A stretch of DNA of 62,931 bases from an uncultured Bacteroidales bacterium (GCA_945487035.1 CALYTI010000009.1:1-62931), one strand, 5' to 3'; numbered from the stretch's first letter, positions 16,056-25,395 are shown. The notes: a model not told the origin generated them from the sequence alone. Made by a program: numbers and translations.

Positions 16056-16912
16056 GAAGGGTGCTGAAGATCATACCGCTTCTGCTTGCCTGCGTTCTGC
16101 TGGCAAGCGGGTGTGATTTGGTACAGTCCCTGATTCACGACGACGAAGTAATCGCAAAGGTCGGCAAGCACAAACTCTACCGTTCCGAGCTTGACGGAAT
16201 GCTCCCTGCGGGCATATCTTCCGCAGACAGCACCAACCTCACCCTCCAGTACATCAACTCCTGGGCGGAAGAGCAGCTGTATTGCGATATGGCAATGGCT
16301 CAGCTTTCCAAGGCGGAAAGGGATGTCAGTGCGGAGCTTGAGGCCTACAGGCGCACCCTGCTGCGCTACCGCTACGAACAGCGCTTCATCAACGACCGCC
16401 TTGACACTCTCGTGACCGAAACGCAGATGATGGACTTCTACGAGGCCAACCAGAATCTCTTTGTACTCGAAAGGCCCATTCTGAAGTTCCGCTACATCGA
16501 CATCTACAAGACCGCCGGGATGAAGGACAAGCTGATAGCCAAGATGTCCTCCAACAAGGCCAAAGACGTAATGGAGATGGACAGTCTTGCCAGAGAGCAC
16601 GCCATACGCTACATCGACAGCTCCACCACCTGGGTGGATGCCATAGATCTTGCGAGGGAGTTCGGCATCGACTACGGCACTATGCTCTCCCTGATGAACC
16701 AGAGCCACATAGTTCTGGAATCCAAGGATGCGGCAGATATTAAGGTAGCCTATATCAGGGAAATTCGCAGAAGCGGTGTAGCTCCGCTCGAATTCTGCAC
16801 CGAAAGGATAAGAGAATACATTCTCAGCGGAAGGAAAAGGGAACTTCTCATCGCTTTGGAACAAAGCTTGCTACAGCAAGCCTCCGACAAAGGTGATTTT
16901 GTAATTTATTAG
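16052..16912 (+). CDS. SurA-like lipoprotein chaperone without PPIase domain
   Basis: This 286-residue protein has a lipoprotein signal (LLLACVLLASGC, Cys near residue 21), followed by SurA-like N-terminal helices (DDEVIAKVGKHKLYRSELDGM...). The parvulin segment typical of SurA cannot be recognised: the central part (about 130-230) lacks the rotamase HI/GG-E-L-G motifs seen in the next gene. It is probably an outer-membrane-protein chaperone attached to a membrane facing the periplasm. It overlaps tktC by 4 nt and precedes a two-parvulin SurA homologue by 3 nt. Confidence 0.6.
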   Translation: MRRVLKIIPLLLACVLLASGCDLVQSLIHDDEVIAKVGKHKLYRSELDGMLPAGISSADSTNLTLQYINSWAEEQLYCDMAMAQLSKAERDVSAELEAYRRTLLRYRYEQRFINDRLDTLVTETQMMDFYEANQNLFVLERPILKFRYIDIYKTAGMKDKLIAKMSSNKAKDVMEMDSLAREHAIRYIDSSTTWVDAIDLAREFGIDYGTMLSLMNQSHIVLESKDAADIKVAYIREIRRSGVAPLEFCTERIREYILSGRKRELLIALEQSLLQQASDKGDFVIY

Positions 16913-16915
16913 AAA

Positions 16916-18298
16916 ATGAAGAAGATACTCACAGCAGCAGCCTGCCTGTGCATAGCCGCAGCAGCCGGAGCACAAAAATACGACGGTCTGATAGACAAGA
17001 CCGTAGCGGTAGTGGGCGGAGAGTTCATAATGCTCTCCGACATCGAACAGGAAGTGCAGATGATGCGCGCCAACGGATATGCCTCCGACAAGAATATGCG
17101 CTGCGACATTCTGGAGAACATACTCGAATCGAAGATGTTCCTGATGCAGGCCAAAGTTGACTCCCTGACCATCAACCAGGAAATGGTTATGGCAAATCTC
17201 AACCAGAGGATGGACGCAGTCCGCACCAGCCTTGGAGGAGATGACAAAGTGGAGGAATATTTCGGCAAATCCGTCTATAAGCTGCGTCAGGAGTGGCAGC
17301 AACAGCTTGAGGATATGTCCCTGACCCAGCAGGAGCAGATGCAGATTGCGAAGAACATCCCTGAGGTCTCCCCTTTTGACGTTAAAACCTATGTCGATAC
17401 TGCAGATGTGCGCAACCTCCCGGAGATTCCGGCAAAGTATCAGATGAGCCAGATATGCATCTATCCTGACCGCGAGAAGGCCAAGATGGAAGCAAAAGAA
17501 AAGCTCCTCGCTCTGCGCGAGCGCATTATGGCGGGAGAGAAATTCAGCACTCTCGCACGCCTCTACTCCCAGGACCTGAGCAACGCCCGCAAGGGAGGTG
17601 AGCTCGGAATGGCGGCAAAGGGCAGCTTCTGGCCGGCATTCTCGGATGCGGCAATGGCCCTGAAACCGGGAATGGTTTCCAATGTGGTCGAGACGCCTGA
17701 CGGATTCCATATCATCCAGCTCATAAGCAAAAAGGGAGATATGTTCAACGCCCGCCACATTCTCATCAAGCCGGAATACACGGCAGAAGACAGGACGAAG
17801 GGATTCAAGACTCTGGACAGCCTGCGCACCCAAATCGACAGCGGCAAAATCAGTTTCGAAACCGCAGCCAGGATGTACAGCCAGGACCCAGCAACAAGGA
17901 CCAACGGAGGGCAGATGGCCGACATCAATACAGGCTCGTCATATTTTGAAATCGACCAGCTCAAGCCTTCCGACTACCTGGCAATCCGCAATCTCAAGGA
18001 GGGCGAAATCTCAGAGCCGGTGGAATCTATGGACAACGAGGGACGCGGAGCCACAGACCGCAACTTCGGAAACACAGTTTACAAAATCATCCGCCTGGAC
18101 CGCATAATCCCTTCACACACAGCCAATTTCGAGAAGGACTACAATGTGCTTTTCGAGCAGGTCCAGATGCTTAAGCAAAACGAAGCTATTGACAAGTTCC
18201 TCGAAAAGAAAATCAGCGAGACCAAAATCATTATCGACCCACTGTTCGCAGACTGCGAATTCAAGCGTGCCGCATGGGCAGAAAAAGTCAGAAAATAA
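16916..18298 (+). CDS. surA: SurA-like periplasmic peptidyl-prolyl isomerase
   Basis: This 460-residue periplasmic chaperone has a signal peptide (ILTAAACLCIAAAAGAQ). The SurA N-domain is at about 25-165 (VAVVGGEFIMLSDIEQEV). A first parvulin domain follows at about 175-270 (FSTLARLYSQDLSNARKGGE), then a second at about 275-390 (ARHILIKPEY, ETAARMYSQDPATRTNGGQM). It should assist folding of outer-membrane proteins. It follows the lipoprotein paralogue by 3 nt and overlaps the OstA-like gene by 25 nt. Confidence 0.85.
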   Translation: MKKILTAAACLCIAAAAGAQKYDGLIDKTVAVVGGEFIMLSDIEQEVQMMRANGYASDKNMRCDILENILESKMFLMQAKVDSLTINQEMVMANLNQRMDAVRTSLGGDDKVEEYFGKSVYKLRQEWQQQLEDMSLTQQEQMQIAKNIPEVSPFDVKTYVDTADVRNLPEIPAKYQMSQICIYPDREKAKMEAKEKLLALRERIMAGEKFSTLARLYSQDLSNARKGGELGMAAKGSFWPAFSDAAMALKPGMVSNVVETPDGFHIIQLISKKGDMFNARHILIKPEYTAEDRTKGFKTLDSLRTQIDSGKISFETAARMYSQDPATRTNGGQMADINTGSSYFEIDQLKPSDYLAIRNLKEGEISEPVESMDNEGRGATDRNFGNTVYKIIRLDRIIPSHTANFEKDYNVLFEQVQMLKQNEAIDKFLEKKISETKIIIDPLFADCEFKRAAWAEKVRK

Positions 18299-20967
18299 TC
18301 CCGTTTCTGTTTGCGGCCGCAGTTGCCGCAATACCGATTTCCGCTCAGAATGACGGGCGGAAAGAGAATATGGTGCGCCTGCTGCAGGGAAAGTCAGTGC
18401 AGATAATCACGGATGAGGAAGGGAGGACCTACCGCAAAGCGGTGGATGCAACCTTCCTGCACAACGACACCTACCTGATTTGCGACACGGCCTACTGGAG
18501 AGTGGATGACAATATCATCAACGCCAAGGGCAACGTGCAGCTGATGCAGGAAGGCACGGTGCTGACCAGCGAAACCCTGGACTACTATGTGGACGACGAC
18601 CTTGCCCAGTTCCGCGGCGGAGTCGTTCAGCTTCTGGATAAGGAAAACAACACCCTGCGCACCCGCTTCCTGGACTACAATACTGCGGACTCCATAGCCG
18701 TCTTCTTCCAGGGGGCCTCAATGAAGGACAAGGATGGGCAAATCATAGAGAGCATCGACGGAACCTACAATTCCAAAGCGAAGCTGTTCAACTTCTCCGG
18801 AGATGTAAATATGTTCACAGACTCCGTGTTCATCAAGACTACGGTGCTGGACTACCATACCGACACGGAAAGGGCAGTATTCAGCGCCCCTACCGATTTC
18901 TGGAAGGATGACAATATGCTTTCTGCCGAAAAGGGATGGTATGACCGCGGAAGCGAAACCTTCTTCTTTACCGGCAAGGTCCACGCGACCTCGCAGTACC
19001 AGGAAACCTGGAGCGACTCGCTCTATTATTACCGGAACCTCAACAATGTGCTGCTGCTCGGCAATGCGCAGATGCAGGACAGCACCCACCGCACTTCCGC
19101 CCTGGCGGAATATATCTACTACGAAGACAGCCTCGCTCAGGTCACTATGCGCCGCAAGGCAGCAGTAGCAGTGGTTACTGAAGAAAACGAAAAGACGGAT
19201 ACCCTGTATTTCGGAGCCGATACGCTAATCTATTACACTCTGCGGATGTGCGACATTCCGGAGTCCGAAATCAGGAATGCGCAGACTCGGCTTTCCGATA
19301 TCTTGACCGACCCGGTGGGAGAATACCGCAAGAAAGCGGCCGAAGAGGCTGCAAAGAAAGCGGAGGAGGCTGCCAAGAGAAAGGAGATGGAGGAGCGTGG
19401 CGGAGCTGTTGTGCCGGGTGGAGACAAAGCTCCCGCAAGAGGGCTCGGCAAGGGATTGGGGGACGATGAGTTCAATGAAGCCCCAATGGTAAAGCCGAAA
19501 AAGGAAGAGGCACCTGCTGACAGCACTGCTCTAAAAGCACCAGCTGACTCCGCAGCAATGAAGTCCCCTGCCGACAGTACAGCTCTGAAAGCCCCTGCTG
19601 ACAGCACCCTCACCACGGCACCTGCCGACAGCGTTGCAGCCGCGCCGGAGCCGCCGAAGGATACCACCAAAGTGGGATTCGCGATAGGACTCGGCAATGT
19701 GCGCATATTCCGCAGCGACCTCCAGGTCAGGTGCGACTCGATGCGCTACTGCGACCTGGACAGCATAGCCCGCTTCTACAAGGACCCTATCATCTGGAAC
19801 GAAGAGAACAGGCAGTTCTTCTCCGACAGTCTTGCAGTGCTGGTTAAGGAAAGCCGCGCCGACCGTGCCTCGCTTATGTCAGAAGCCTTTGTCGTAACTC
19901 AGGAAGACTCCCTGCTCTACGACCAGATTAAGGGCGCTGAGATTATAGCCTTCTTCGACACGACCTCTGCCCTGAAGCGTTTTGATGCACTGGGAGGCGC
20001 GACCACCCTCTTCTATCTTGAAGAAAACGGCAAGCTCGCTACGGTCAACAAGGTCGAATGCAAGATGCTTTCCGGCAATTTCAAAGATGGCAAGCTGGAC
20101 AGGATGCATTACTACGACCAGCCTAAGAACGATGCTTATCCGGTAGTGCAGTTCCCTAAGGAAGACCGCTATTTCAAGGGATTCAGATGGAATCCTGAGC
20201 TGAGGCCAACCGGCAAGGAGGATATTACCACACTTCAGGTACGTCCTTCCGAAAGAGCCGAATATGCAAAGAAACCGAAGGCGGTCTATAAGCAGACAGA
20301 CATCTATTTCCCTGGCTATATGAAGGGAGTCTATGCTTCGATAGATGCGCGCAGAGAGGCCGAAAGGCGTGCTGCGCAGCGCAAGAAGCACGAAGAACAG
20401 ATGCAAAAGCTTGACAGCCTAGCCCTTTCCGACAGCCTGGCTCTGAAGGACAGCCTTGCACTTGCAGACAGCACTGCCATCAAAGACAGTCTGGCACATT
20501 CGGACAGCCTCGCTCTCAAAGACTCCACCGCACTGTCGGACAGCCTTGCTGTAGCGGCTGCGGATTCGCTGAAGAACCTTCCGAAGACAAAGCAGCAGCT
20601 GCGCGAAGAGCGCCGTCAGGCACGCCAGAAGGCCAGGGAAGCCCGAATAGCCGCACGCGAAGCCCGTTGGGCAGAGCTGGACCGCAAGGATGCCGAGAAG
20701 GCGGAACTCAAGCGGCAGAAGGAGCTGAAGCGCAAGCGCGAGAAGACCAGGCGCGCACTGATAGCACAACAGAAGCAGGACCTCAAGGATGAGCAGACCC
20801 TGCAGCACTACATAGAATATTACCAAAAGAAGAAAGCTAAGGAAGATGGAAAAGTTAGTGGAGAAATTCCTGCGATACGTCGCAGTGGACACCCAGTCGA
20901 ACGAGGAGTCCCAGAGCCAGCCGAGCACCAGCAAACAGCTGAACTTGCTGAAACTGCTGTGCAGTGA
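18274..20967 (+). CDS. OstA/LptA-like periplasmic protein with repetitive C-terminus
   Basis: This 897-residue protein has a signal peptide (IIPFLFAAAVAAIPISAQ) and OstA-like beta-jellyroll repeats at about 35-330. These have the pattern of a DxxLxAxxxxY line repeated around LDYYVDDDLAQF and LDYHTDTERAVF. The family handles lipopolysaccharide transport across the periplasm. Two low-complexity segments follow: an ADSTALKAP-type repeat at about 415-455 and a DSLALKDSLALAD-type repeat at about 710-765. A Lys/Arg/Glu-rich helix comes next. The C-terminal 40 residues are encoded in another frame over the start of pepT (122-nt overlap), so the natural end may have been lost. Confidence 0.75.
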   Translation: MGRKSQKIIPFLFAAAVAAIPISAQNDGRKENMVRLLQGKSVQIITDEEGRTYRKAVDATFLHNDTYLICDTAYWRVDDNIINAKGNVQLMQEGTVLTSETLDYYVDDDLAQFRGGVVQLLDKENNTLRTRFLDYNTADSIAVFFQGASMKDKDGQIIESIDGTYNSKAKLFNFSGDVNMFTDSVFIKTTVLDYHTDTERAVFSAPTDFWKDDNMLSAEKGWYDRGSETFFFTGKVHATSQYQETWSDSLYYYRNLNNVLLLGNAQMQDSTHRTSALAEYIYYEDSLAQVTMRRKAAVAVVTEENEKTDTLYFGADTLIYYTLRMCDIPESEIRNAQTRLSDILTDPVGEYRKKAAEEAAKKAEEAAKRKEMEERGGAVVPGGDKAPARGLGKGLGDDEFNEAPMVKPKKEEAPADSTALKAPADSAAMKSPADSTALKAPADSTLTTAPADSVAAAPEPPKDTTKVGFAIGLGNVRIFRSDLQVRCDSMRYCDLDSIARFYKDPIIWNEENRQFFSDSLAVLVKESRADRASLMSEAFVVTQEDSLLYDQIKGAEIIAFFDTTSALKRFDALGGATTLFYLEENGKLATVNKVECKMLSGNFKDGKLDRMHYYDQPKNDAYPVVQFPKEDRYFKGFRWNPELRPTGKEDITTLQVRPSERAEYAKKPKAVYKQTDIYFPGYMKGVYASIDARREAERRAAQRKKHEEQMQKLDSLALSDSLALKDSLALADSTAIKDSLAHSDSLALKDSTALSDSLAVAAADSLKNLPKTKQQLREERRQARQKAREARIAAREARWAELDRKDAEKAELKRQKELKRKREKTRRALIAQQKQDLKDEQTLQHYIEYYQKKKAKEDGKVSGEIPAIRRSGHPVERGVPEPAEHQQTAELAETAVQ

Positions 20968-22066
20968 GCTGAAAGCTATGGGCGTTGAGGCCGAACTCGA
21001 CGAGTACGGCTATGTGATGGCACGCATCCCTTCCAATGTGGAAAAGGAAGTGCCGGCAATCGGCTTCATTGCCCACGTGGACACCGCTCCTGACGCATCC
21101 GGAGCCGATATCAAGCCTCAAATCATCGAAAACTACGACGGCAGCCCTATTGCCCTGAAGGGCGTCCCGGGCCTTATGCTCGACCCTGCCGACTTCCCTG
21201 AGCTGCTCGCCCACAAGGGGGAAACCCTCATCACCACCGACGGCACCACCCTGCTCGGCGCAGACGACAAGGCAGGTGTGGCTGAGATAATGCACGCCGT
21301 GCAATATATCACCGAGCATCCTGAATTCAAGCACGGCCCAATCCGCATCGGCTTCACTCCTGACGAGGAGATAGGTCGCGGTGTTGCGAAGTTCGACGTG
21401 AAGAAGTTCGATGCGACCTATGCCTACACTATGGACGGAGGCGAAGTCGGAGAGCTGGAGTTCGAGAACTTCAACGCGGCTGCCGCTACCGTACATATCC
21501 AGGGCCGCAATGTGCACCCGGGCTACGGCAAGGGCAAGATGAAGAATGCCATACTCATAGGTATGGAGTTCAATTCCCTGCTTCCTGCAGAGCAGCGTCC
21601 GGAGTACACCGAAGGCTACGAAGGTTTCTACCATCTGATTTCGTACAAGGGCAGTGTGGAGGAGTGCGAGTTCAGCTACATACTCCGCGAGCACGACCTT
21701 TCAAAGCACGAGCACCAGAAAGAGGTAATGCAGCGCTGTGCTGAGTTTATCAACGCCAAGTACGAAGAAGGCACCGCGACCGTGAACATCCGCCATCAGT
21801 ACTACAATATGCGCGGTCAGGTCGAACCGCATTTCCAGATAGTGGAAAAGGCTATGCAGGCTATGGAAATGGCAGGCATAAAGCCTAAGGTTCAGCCTAT
21901 ACGCGGAGGCACCGACGGTGCAAACCTCTCGTTTATGGGCCTGCCTTGCCCGAACATTTTCGCCGGAGGCCTCAACTTCCACGGCAAGATGGAATGGGTT
22001 CCGGTCCAGTCAATGGAAAAAGCCTCAGAAGTCATTCTTAACATCCTGAGGCTCTTCGCCGAATAA
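20846..22066 (+). CDS. pepT: Peptidase T (tripeptide aminopeptidase)
   Basis: This is an M20B metallopeptidase of 406 residues, the usual PepT length. Zinc ligands and catalytic residues are visible: GFIAHVDTAPDASG (His/Asp), LLGADDKAGVAEI (bridging Asp), FTPDEEIGRG (catalytic Glu-Glu) and TMDGGEVGELEFENF. A late His is in NFHGKMEWV. It cleaves the N-terminal residue from tripeptides in the cytosol. The start at 20846 (MEKLVEKFLRYVAVDTQS) is the canonical PepT N-terminus, so its overlap with the upstream gene is real. A hairpin terminator lies 12 nt after the stop. Confidence 0.95.
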   Translation: MEKLVEKFLRYVAVDTQSNEESQSQPSTSKQLNLLKLLCSELKAMGVEAELDEYGYVMARIPSNVEKEVPAIGFIAHVDTAPDASGADIKPQIIENYDGSPIALKGVPGLMLDPADFPELLAHKGETLITTDGTTLLGADDKAGVAEIMHAVQYITEHPEFKHGPIRIGFTPDEEIGRGVAKFDVKKFDATYAYTMDGGEVGELEFENFNAAAATVHIQGRNVHPGYGKGKMKNAILIGMEFNSLLPAEQRPEYTEGYEGFYHLISYKGSVEECEFSYILREHDLSKHEHQKEVMQRCAEFINAKYEEGTATVNIRHQYYNMRGQVEPHFQIVEKAMQAMEMAGIKPKVQPIRGGTDGANLSFMGLPCPNIFAGGLNFHGKMEWVPVQSMEKASEVILNILRLFAE

Positions 22067-22078
22067 ATCCTATTGAAG

Positions 22079-22108
22079 CTCGCGGCTATTTGCCCGCGAG
22101 TTTCTTTT
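22079..22108 (+). terminator. Terminator between convergent pepT and galE
   Basis: CTCGCGG / CCGCGAG stem (22079-22100) with an 8-nt loop, followed by TTTCTTTT on the plus strand. The stem overlaps the last codons of galE on the other strand. Confidence 0.65.
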
Positions 22109-23108
22109 CCCAGGCCCAGGCTGATGCGAGGGTCTGCTCTGTCGTGCGTGTGGCCTTCCAGCCGAGTTTCTGCTCGGAAAGGCTAGGATCGCACCAAACC
22201 GCCGTTACATCGCCCGGACGGCGAGGTGCGATTTTGTAGTTGAGCTTCAGGTCATTGACCTTCTCGAAGGTGGTGACCAGCTCCATAACTGAAAGAGGAC
22301 GGCCTGTGCCTATATTGAATATCTCATAGCCTTCCTCCATCTTGCCATCAAGCATTCTGGCAACTGCGCATACGTGGGCCTTGGCAAGGTCAACTATGTC
22401 GATATAGTCCCTCTGGCAGGTGCCGTCAGGGGTAGGGTAATCATCGCCGAAAATGCTCAGGCACTCGCGCTTGCCTATTGCGGTCTGGGTAATGAAAGGC
22501 ACGAGGTTCTGAGGCACTCCGCGGGGAAGTTCTCCGATAAGGGCGCTCGGGTGCGCTCCGATAGGATTGAAATAGCGCAGCGCAATGCCCTTGATGTTCG
22601 GATAGGCGCTTACGCAGTCGCGCAGCAGGTCTTCACACATCTGCTTGGTATTGCCGTAAGGTGAGGTGCACGGCTTGCGCGGTGAACGCTCGCTGACCGG
22701 AAGCTCATCCGGCTCACCATAAACCGTAGCTGAGGAAGAGAAGAGCACATTGCAGCCTTTCTCCCTTGCAAGGGTGAGGATGTTCAGGAAGGATTCAAGG
22801 TTGTTGACATAATACTTGAGAGGGTCAGCAACAGACTCGCCTACAGCCTTGAATGCGGCGAAATGAATTACCGCATCAATGGAATAGTCATTAAAGAGTT
22901 TACGGACTGCATCCAAATCGCAGAAATCCATAGTAATGAGCGGGAGTTTCTTGCCCGTGATTTCGCACACCCCGTTGTAGTTGGTGTGGTCACAGTTCGA
23001 GAAATTGTCCGCAATCACGACATCGTAGCCTGCAGCATCAAGCTCCACGGTCACGTGACTTCCGATGTAACCGGCTCCGCCGGAAACAAGCACTGTCTTC
23101 TTTGCCAT
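22086..23108 (-). CDS. galE: UDP-glucose 4-epimerase
   Basis: This is an extended short-chain dehydrogenase of about 340 residues. The NAD-binding GGAGYIGSH is at the N-terminus, the catalytic Ser/Thr lies in FSSSATVYG, and YxxxK is in SPYGNTKQMCEDLL. RYFNPIGAHPS and RDYIDIVDLAKAHV are GalE signatures. It interconverts UDP-glucose and UDP-galactose (Leloir pathway, glycan precursors). I chose ATG 23108 because the in-frame ATG at 23126 would overlap the upstream glycosidase. The 4-nt gap to that GH97 gene suggests co-expression, fitting galactose released by an alpha-galactosidase. Confidence 0.95.
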   Translation of the reverse strand: MAKKTVLVSGGAGYIGSHVTVELDAAGYDVVIADNFSNCDHTNYNGVCEITGKKLPLITMDFCDLDAVRKLFNDYSIDAVIHFAAFKAVGESVADPLKYYVNNLESFLNILTLAREKGCNVLFSSSATVYGEPDELPVSERSPRKPCTSPYGNTKQMCEDLLRDCVSAYPNIKGIALRYFNPIGAHPSALIGELPRGVPQNLVPFITQTAIGKRECLSIFGDDYPTPDGTCQRDYIDIVDLAKAHVCAVARMLDGKMEEGYEIFNIGTGRPLSVMELVTTFEKVNDLKLNYKIAPRRPGDVTAVWCDPSLSEQKLGWKATRTTEQTLASAWAWEKKLAGK

Positions 23109-23112
23109 TGTA

Positions 23113-25080
23113 TTATTTGCTTTCAATGATTATTGCGAATCCGCCGCCCGGGGCCATATGGACAGGCAGGCTCTGCTTGCGTCCCAGATCTATGGTCTCG
23201 AGTATATGGTCTGAGGCTACGGTGTCGGCATTGACTCCGTCCCTGTAGATGGTCGCCTTCCATTCACCTTCGCCGAGGAAAGAGAGGTCTATTTCCACAT
23301 CCCTGGCGTTCCAGTTGGTGAGGCCGCCGAAGTAATAGCGGCCGTCCGCACTGCGCTTGGTCACTATGTAGCTGCCGACTTCGCCCGCTACCACTTCCGT
23401 AGTCTCGAAGGCGGTAGGAATGGATGCGATGAAGGATGCGGTCTGCGGCTCGGCAAGGTAGTCGGACGGAGAGTCGCAGAGCATAGTCAGAGGCGAGTCA
23501 TAGACTATGTACATTGCCATCTGATGAGCTCTGGTGCCCTGGCTCATAGGCCTGTCATATATAGGCCTGAAGTCGCGCCTTGCGGCGTTGCGCATAGCTC
23601 CCGGGGTGTAGTCCATAGGACCGCAGGCCATACGGATGTACGGTACGGTCACATCGTAAGTCGGCATATCGTTCTTGTCGGCATTTGCCCACTTGGAGTT
23701 CTCCAGACCATATACTCCTTCCATATTGAGTATGTTAGGATAGGTCCTGGTAATGCCGGTCGGCTTGTAGATGCCGTGAAGGTCAAGTACCAGGTGGTAG
23801 CGCTGCGCCACATCTGCTATATCATAGACCTGCTTTACGGTGCGCTGGTTCTGATGGTCGAAGAAGTCCACCTTGAAGCCGGCAACTCCGAGGGTACTGT
23901 AGTGCTCGCAAATCTGCTCAAGGTCTTTGTAGAGCAGATCGGCGGAAATCCACAGGATGAGCTTCACGCCCTTTCCGGATGCGTAACTGCACAGCTCGGC
24001 AATGTCGATTTCCGGGATGGTTTCGAGCGGGGTCAGAGGCTGGTACCAGCCTTCGTCGAGGACCACATATTTGAGTCCGTACTGCGATGCGAAGTCGATG
24101 TGATACTTATAGGTGGCGTTATTGATGCCGCTTTTGAAGTCCACTCCGTGCAGGCGGAAGGCATTCCACCAGTCCCAGGAAGACAGGCCTGCCTCAATCC
24201 AGGAGGTGTCGTCGATACGGCTCGGAGAAGCTGTCTGGCAGACCATATTGTTGACCGGAAGATCGGTGTCCTTAGCTGCATAGCCTATTATTCTCCAAGG
24301 GAAAGTCCTGGAGCCGCTGGTGATTGCTATATAGTCTTTGTAGGTGTCGGCATAGGTCGCCCCGTGCTTGCTCGGCTCGCGGAAAGTGTCAGGCACAGGA
24401 GAGAACTCTCCCTTGAGTCCGGCCTTAGTCTGGGAAATGAACATTCCGGGATAGTCTTCGACATCGGATTCCATCAGAAGAAGACTGCCGAAGTCGGGGT
24501 CCTTCACGAGAATGGGGAGAAAGGCGTACTGCTCGGAACGCGGGTCTCCGATTGTGTGGGTGACGGTGTATTGGCTTTCGAAAGAGGAACGGTACTTGTC
24601 ATCCGAGCCGGCGATGAACGGGATGAACATCTGGTAGCGGTCGGAGAAGTTGAACTGAACCGTTTCGCTTTTGACTGTTATGTCGTCAGGGAAAGAGGTT
24701 ACGAAGCGATAAGCCACACCGTCATCATAGGCACGCACCTGGAGGGTGTAGTCACCTTCGAACCTGAGACTCAAGTAGTTATATACTGCAGTGAAGTCTT
24801 TCTGTCTGTAATTCAAGGCGTTGATGCTCTCGACTCTGGAGCCGCGGGTGTCTTTGCGCACTTCCCCGTTGCCGAGGGTGGTGCCGTCTGCGAGTTCCAT
24901 CGCGATACGGCAGTTTTCGAGTACGGTCTGGCCGTTCACCACGAGGGTGTAGGTGGTTGTACCCTCTACGGATACGAACATTTTGAGGGCTCCGGAGGGG
25001 CTGGCTACGGAGTAATCTTTCGCCGCGAGGGACAGCGGCAGAATGAGCAGCAATATAAGGGTATTGAGTATTTTCTTCAT
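23113..25080 (-). CDS. Glycoside hydrolase family 97 (alpha-galactosidase or alpha-glucosidase)
   Basis: This 655-residue secreted enzyme has a signal peptide (LNTLILLLILPLSLAA). It has an N-terminal beta-sandwich (DYSVASPSGALKMFVSVEG...), a TIM barrel (KYVVLDEGWYQPLTPLETI near 338-356) and a C-terminal beta domain. GFKVDFFDHQNQ places Asp405 where retaining GH97 members have their nucleophile, unlike inverting SusB-type enzymes, which use Glu as base. Retaining alpha-galactosidase activity is therefore the better guess. The linked galE supports that. TATATTTG on the minus strand (25095-25088) is a likely -7 box very close to the start. Confidence 0.85.
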   Translation of the reverse strand: MKKILNTLILLLILPLSLAAKDYSVASPSGALKMFVSVEGTTTYTLVVNGQTVLENCRIAMELADGTTLGNGEVRKDTRGSRVESINALNYRQKDFTAVYNYLSLRFEGDYTLQVRAYDDGVAYRFVTSFPDDITVKSETVQFNFSDRYQMFIPFIAGSDDKYRSSFESQYTVTHTIGDPRSEQYAFLPILVKDPDFGSLLLMESDVEDYPGMFISQTKAGLKGEFSPVPDTFREPSKHGATYADTYKDYIAITSGSRTFPWRIIGYAAKDTDLPVNNMVCQTASPSRIDDTSWIEAGLSSWDWWNAFRLHGVDFKSGINNATYKYHIDFASQYGLKYVVLDEGWYQPLTPLETIPEIDIAELCSYASGKGVKLILWISADLLYKDLEQICEHYSTLGVAGFKVDFFDHQNQRTVKQVYDIADVAQRYHLVLDLHGIYKPTGITRTYPNILNMEGVYGLENSKWANADKNDMPTYDVTVPYIRMACGPMDYTPGAMRNAARRDFRPIYDRPMSQGTRAHQMAMYIVYDSPLTMLCDSPSDYLAEPQTASFIASIPTAFETTEVVAGEVGSYIVTKRSADGRYYFGGLTNWNARDVEIDLSFLGEGEWKATIYRDGVNADTVASDHILETIDLGRKQSLPVHMAPGGGFAIIIESK

Positions 25081-25150
25081 AAACGCACAAATATACTAAT
25101 AATTCGTCAGTATCCGTGATATAAAAAAGTTGAAATTTTTGCGCTATATG

Positions 25151-25181
25151 TTTGGAATTCCAAAATTAGTTTGTACATTTG
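25151..25181 (+). promoter_or_regulatory. Bacteroidota-type promoter of tRNA-Leu
   Basis: TTTG (25151-25154), 19-nt spacer, TACATTTG (25174-25181). Transcription would begin near 25188, 10 nt before the tRNA. Confidence 0.75.
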
Positions 25182-25197
25182 CAGTCCCAAATCAAAC

Positions 25198-25280
25198 GCG
25201 GTAGTGGTGAAATGGTAGACACGCTACTTTGAGGGGGTAGTGGGCGTTGGCCTGTGTGAGTTCGAGTCTCACCTACCGCA
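25198..25280 (+). tRNA. tRNA-Leu(GAG)
   Basis: An 83-nt class II tRNA. The acceptor is GCGGTAG / CTACCGC with discriminator A. The anticodon stem is CTACT / GGTAG around TTGAGGG, giving anticodon GAG. A variable arm and T-loop GTTCGAGTC are present. No encoded CCA. A strong terminator follows. Confidence 0.95.
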
Positions 25281-25281
25281 C

Positions 25282-25316
25282 AAAGAGGAGATTCCTTCGG
25301 GAATCTCCTCTTTTTT
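25282..25316 (+). terminator. Terminator after tRNA-Leu
   Basis: A 14-bp stem AAAGAGGAGATTCC / GGAATCTCCTCTTT with a TTCG tetraloop and a T6 run starts 2 nt after the tRNA. Confidence 0.9.
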
Positions 25317-25323
25317 GTGTGCG

Positions 25324-25349
25324 GCAACACCAGAGGGCTTCTCCTGTAC
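25324..25349. repeat. Short imperfect palindrome, family S26, copy 1
   Basis: CAACACCAGAGGGCTTCTCC followed by TGTAC is related to the copies at 25396-25420 and 25724-25749. This is the most diverged copy. Confidence 0.45.
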
Positions 25350-25395
25350 CACGCCGGTAGGCTGAGGCGCGAGTGTCCCGTTATCCCTCCGGTTT

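Noticed and set aside
23524..25119. A 531-codon open frame on the plus strand opposite the GH97 gene
   Set aside because: It is antisense to a well-supported glycosidase, has no recognisable domain, and results from codon bias of the true gene.
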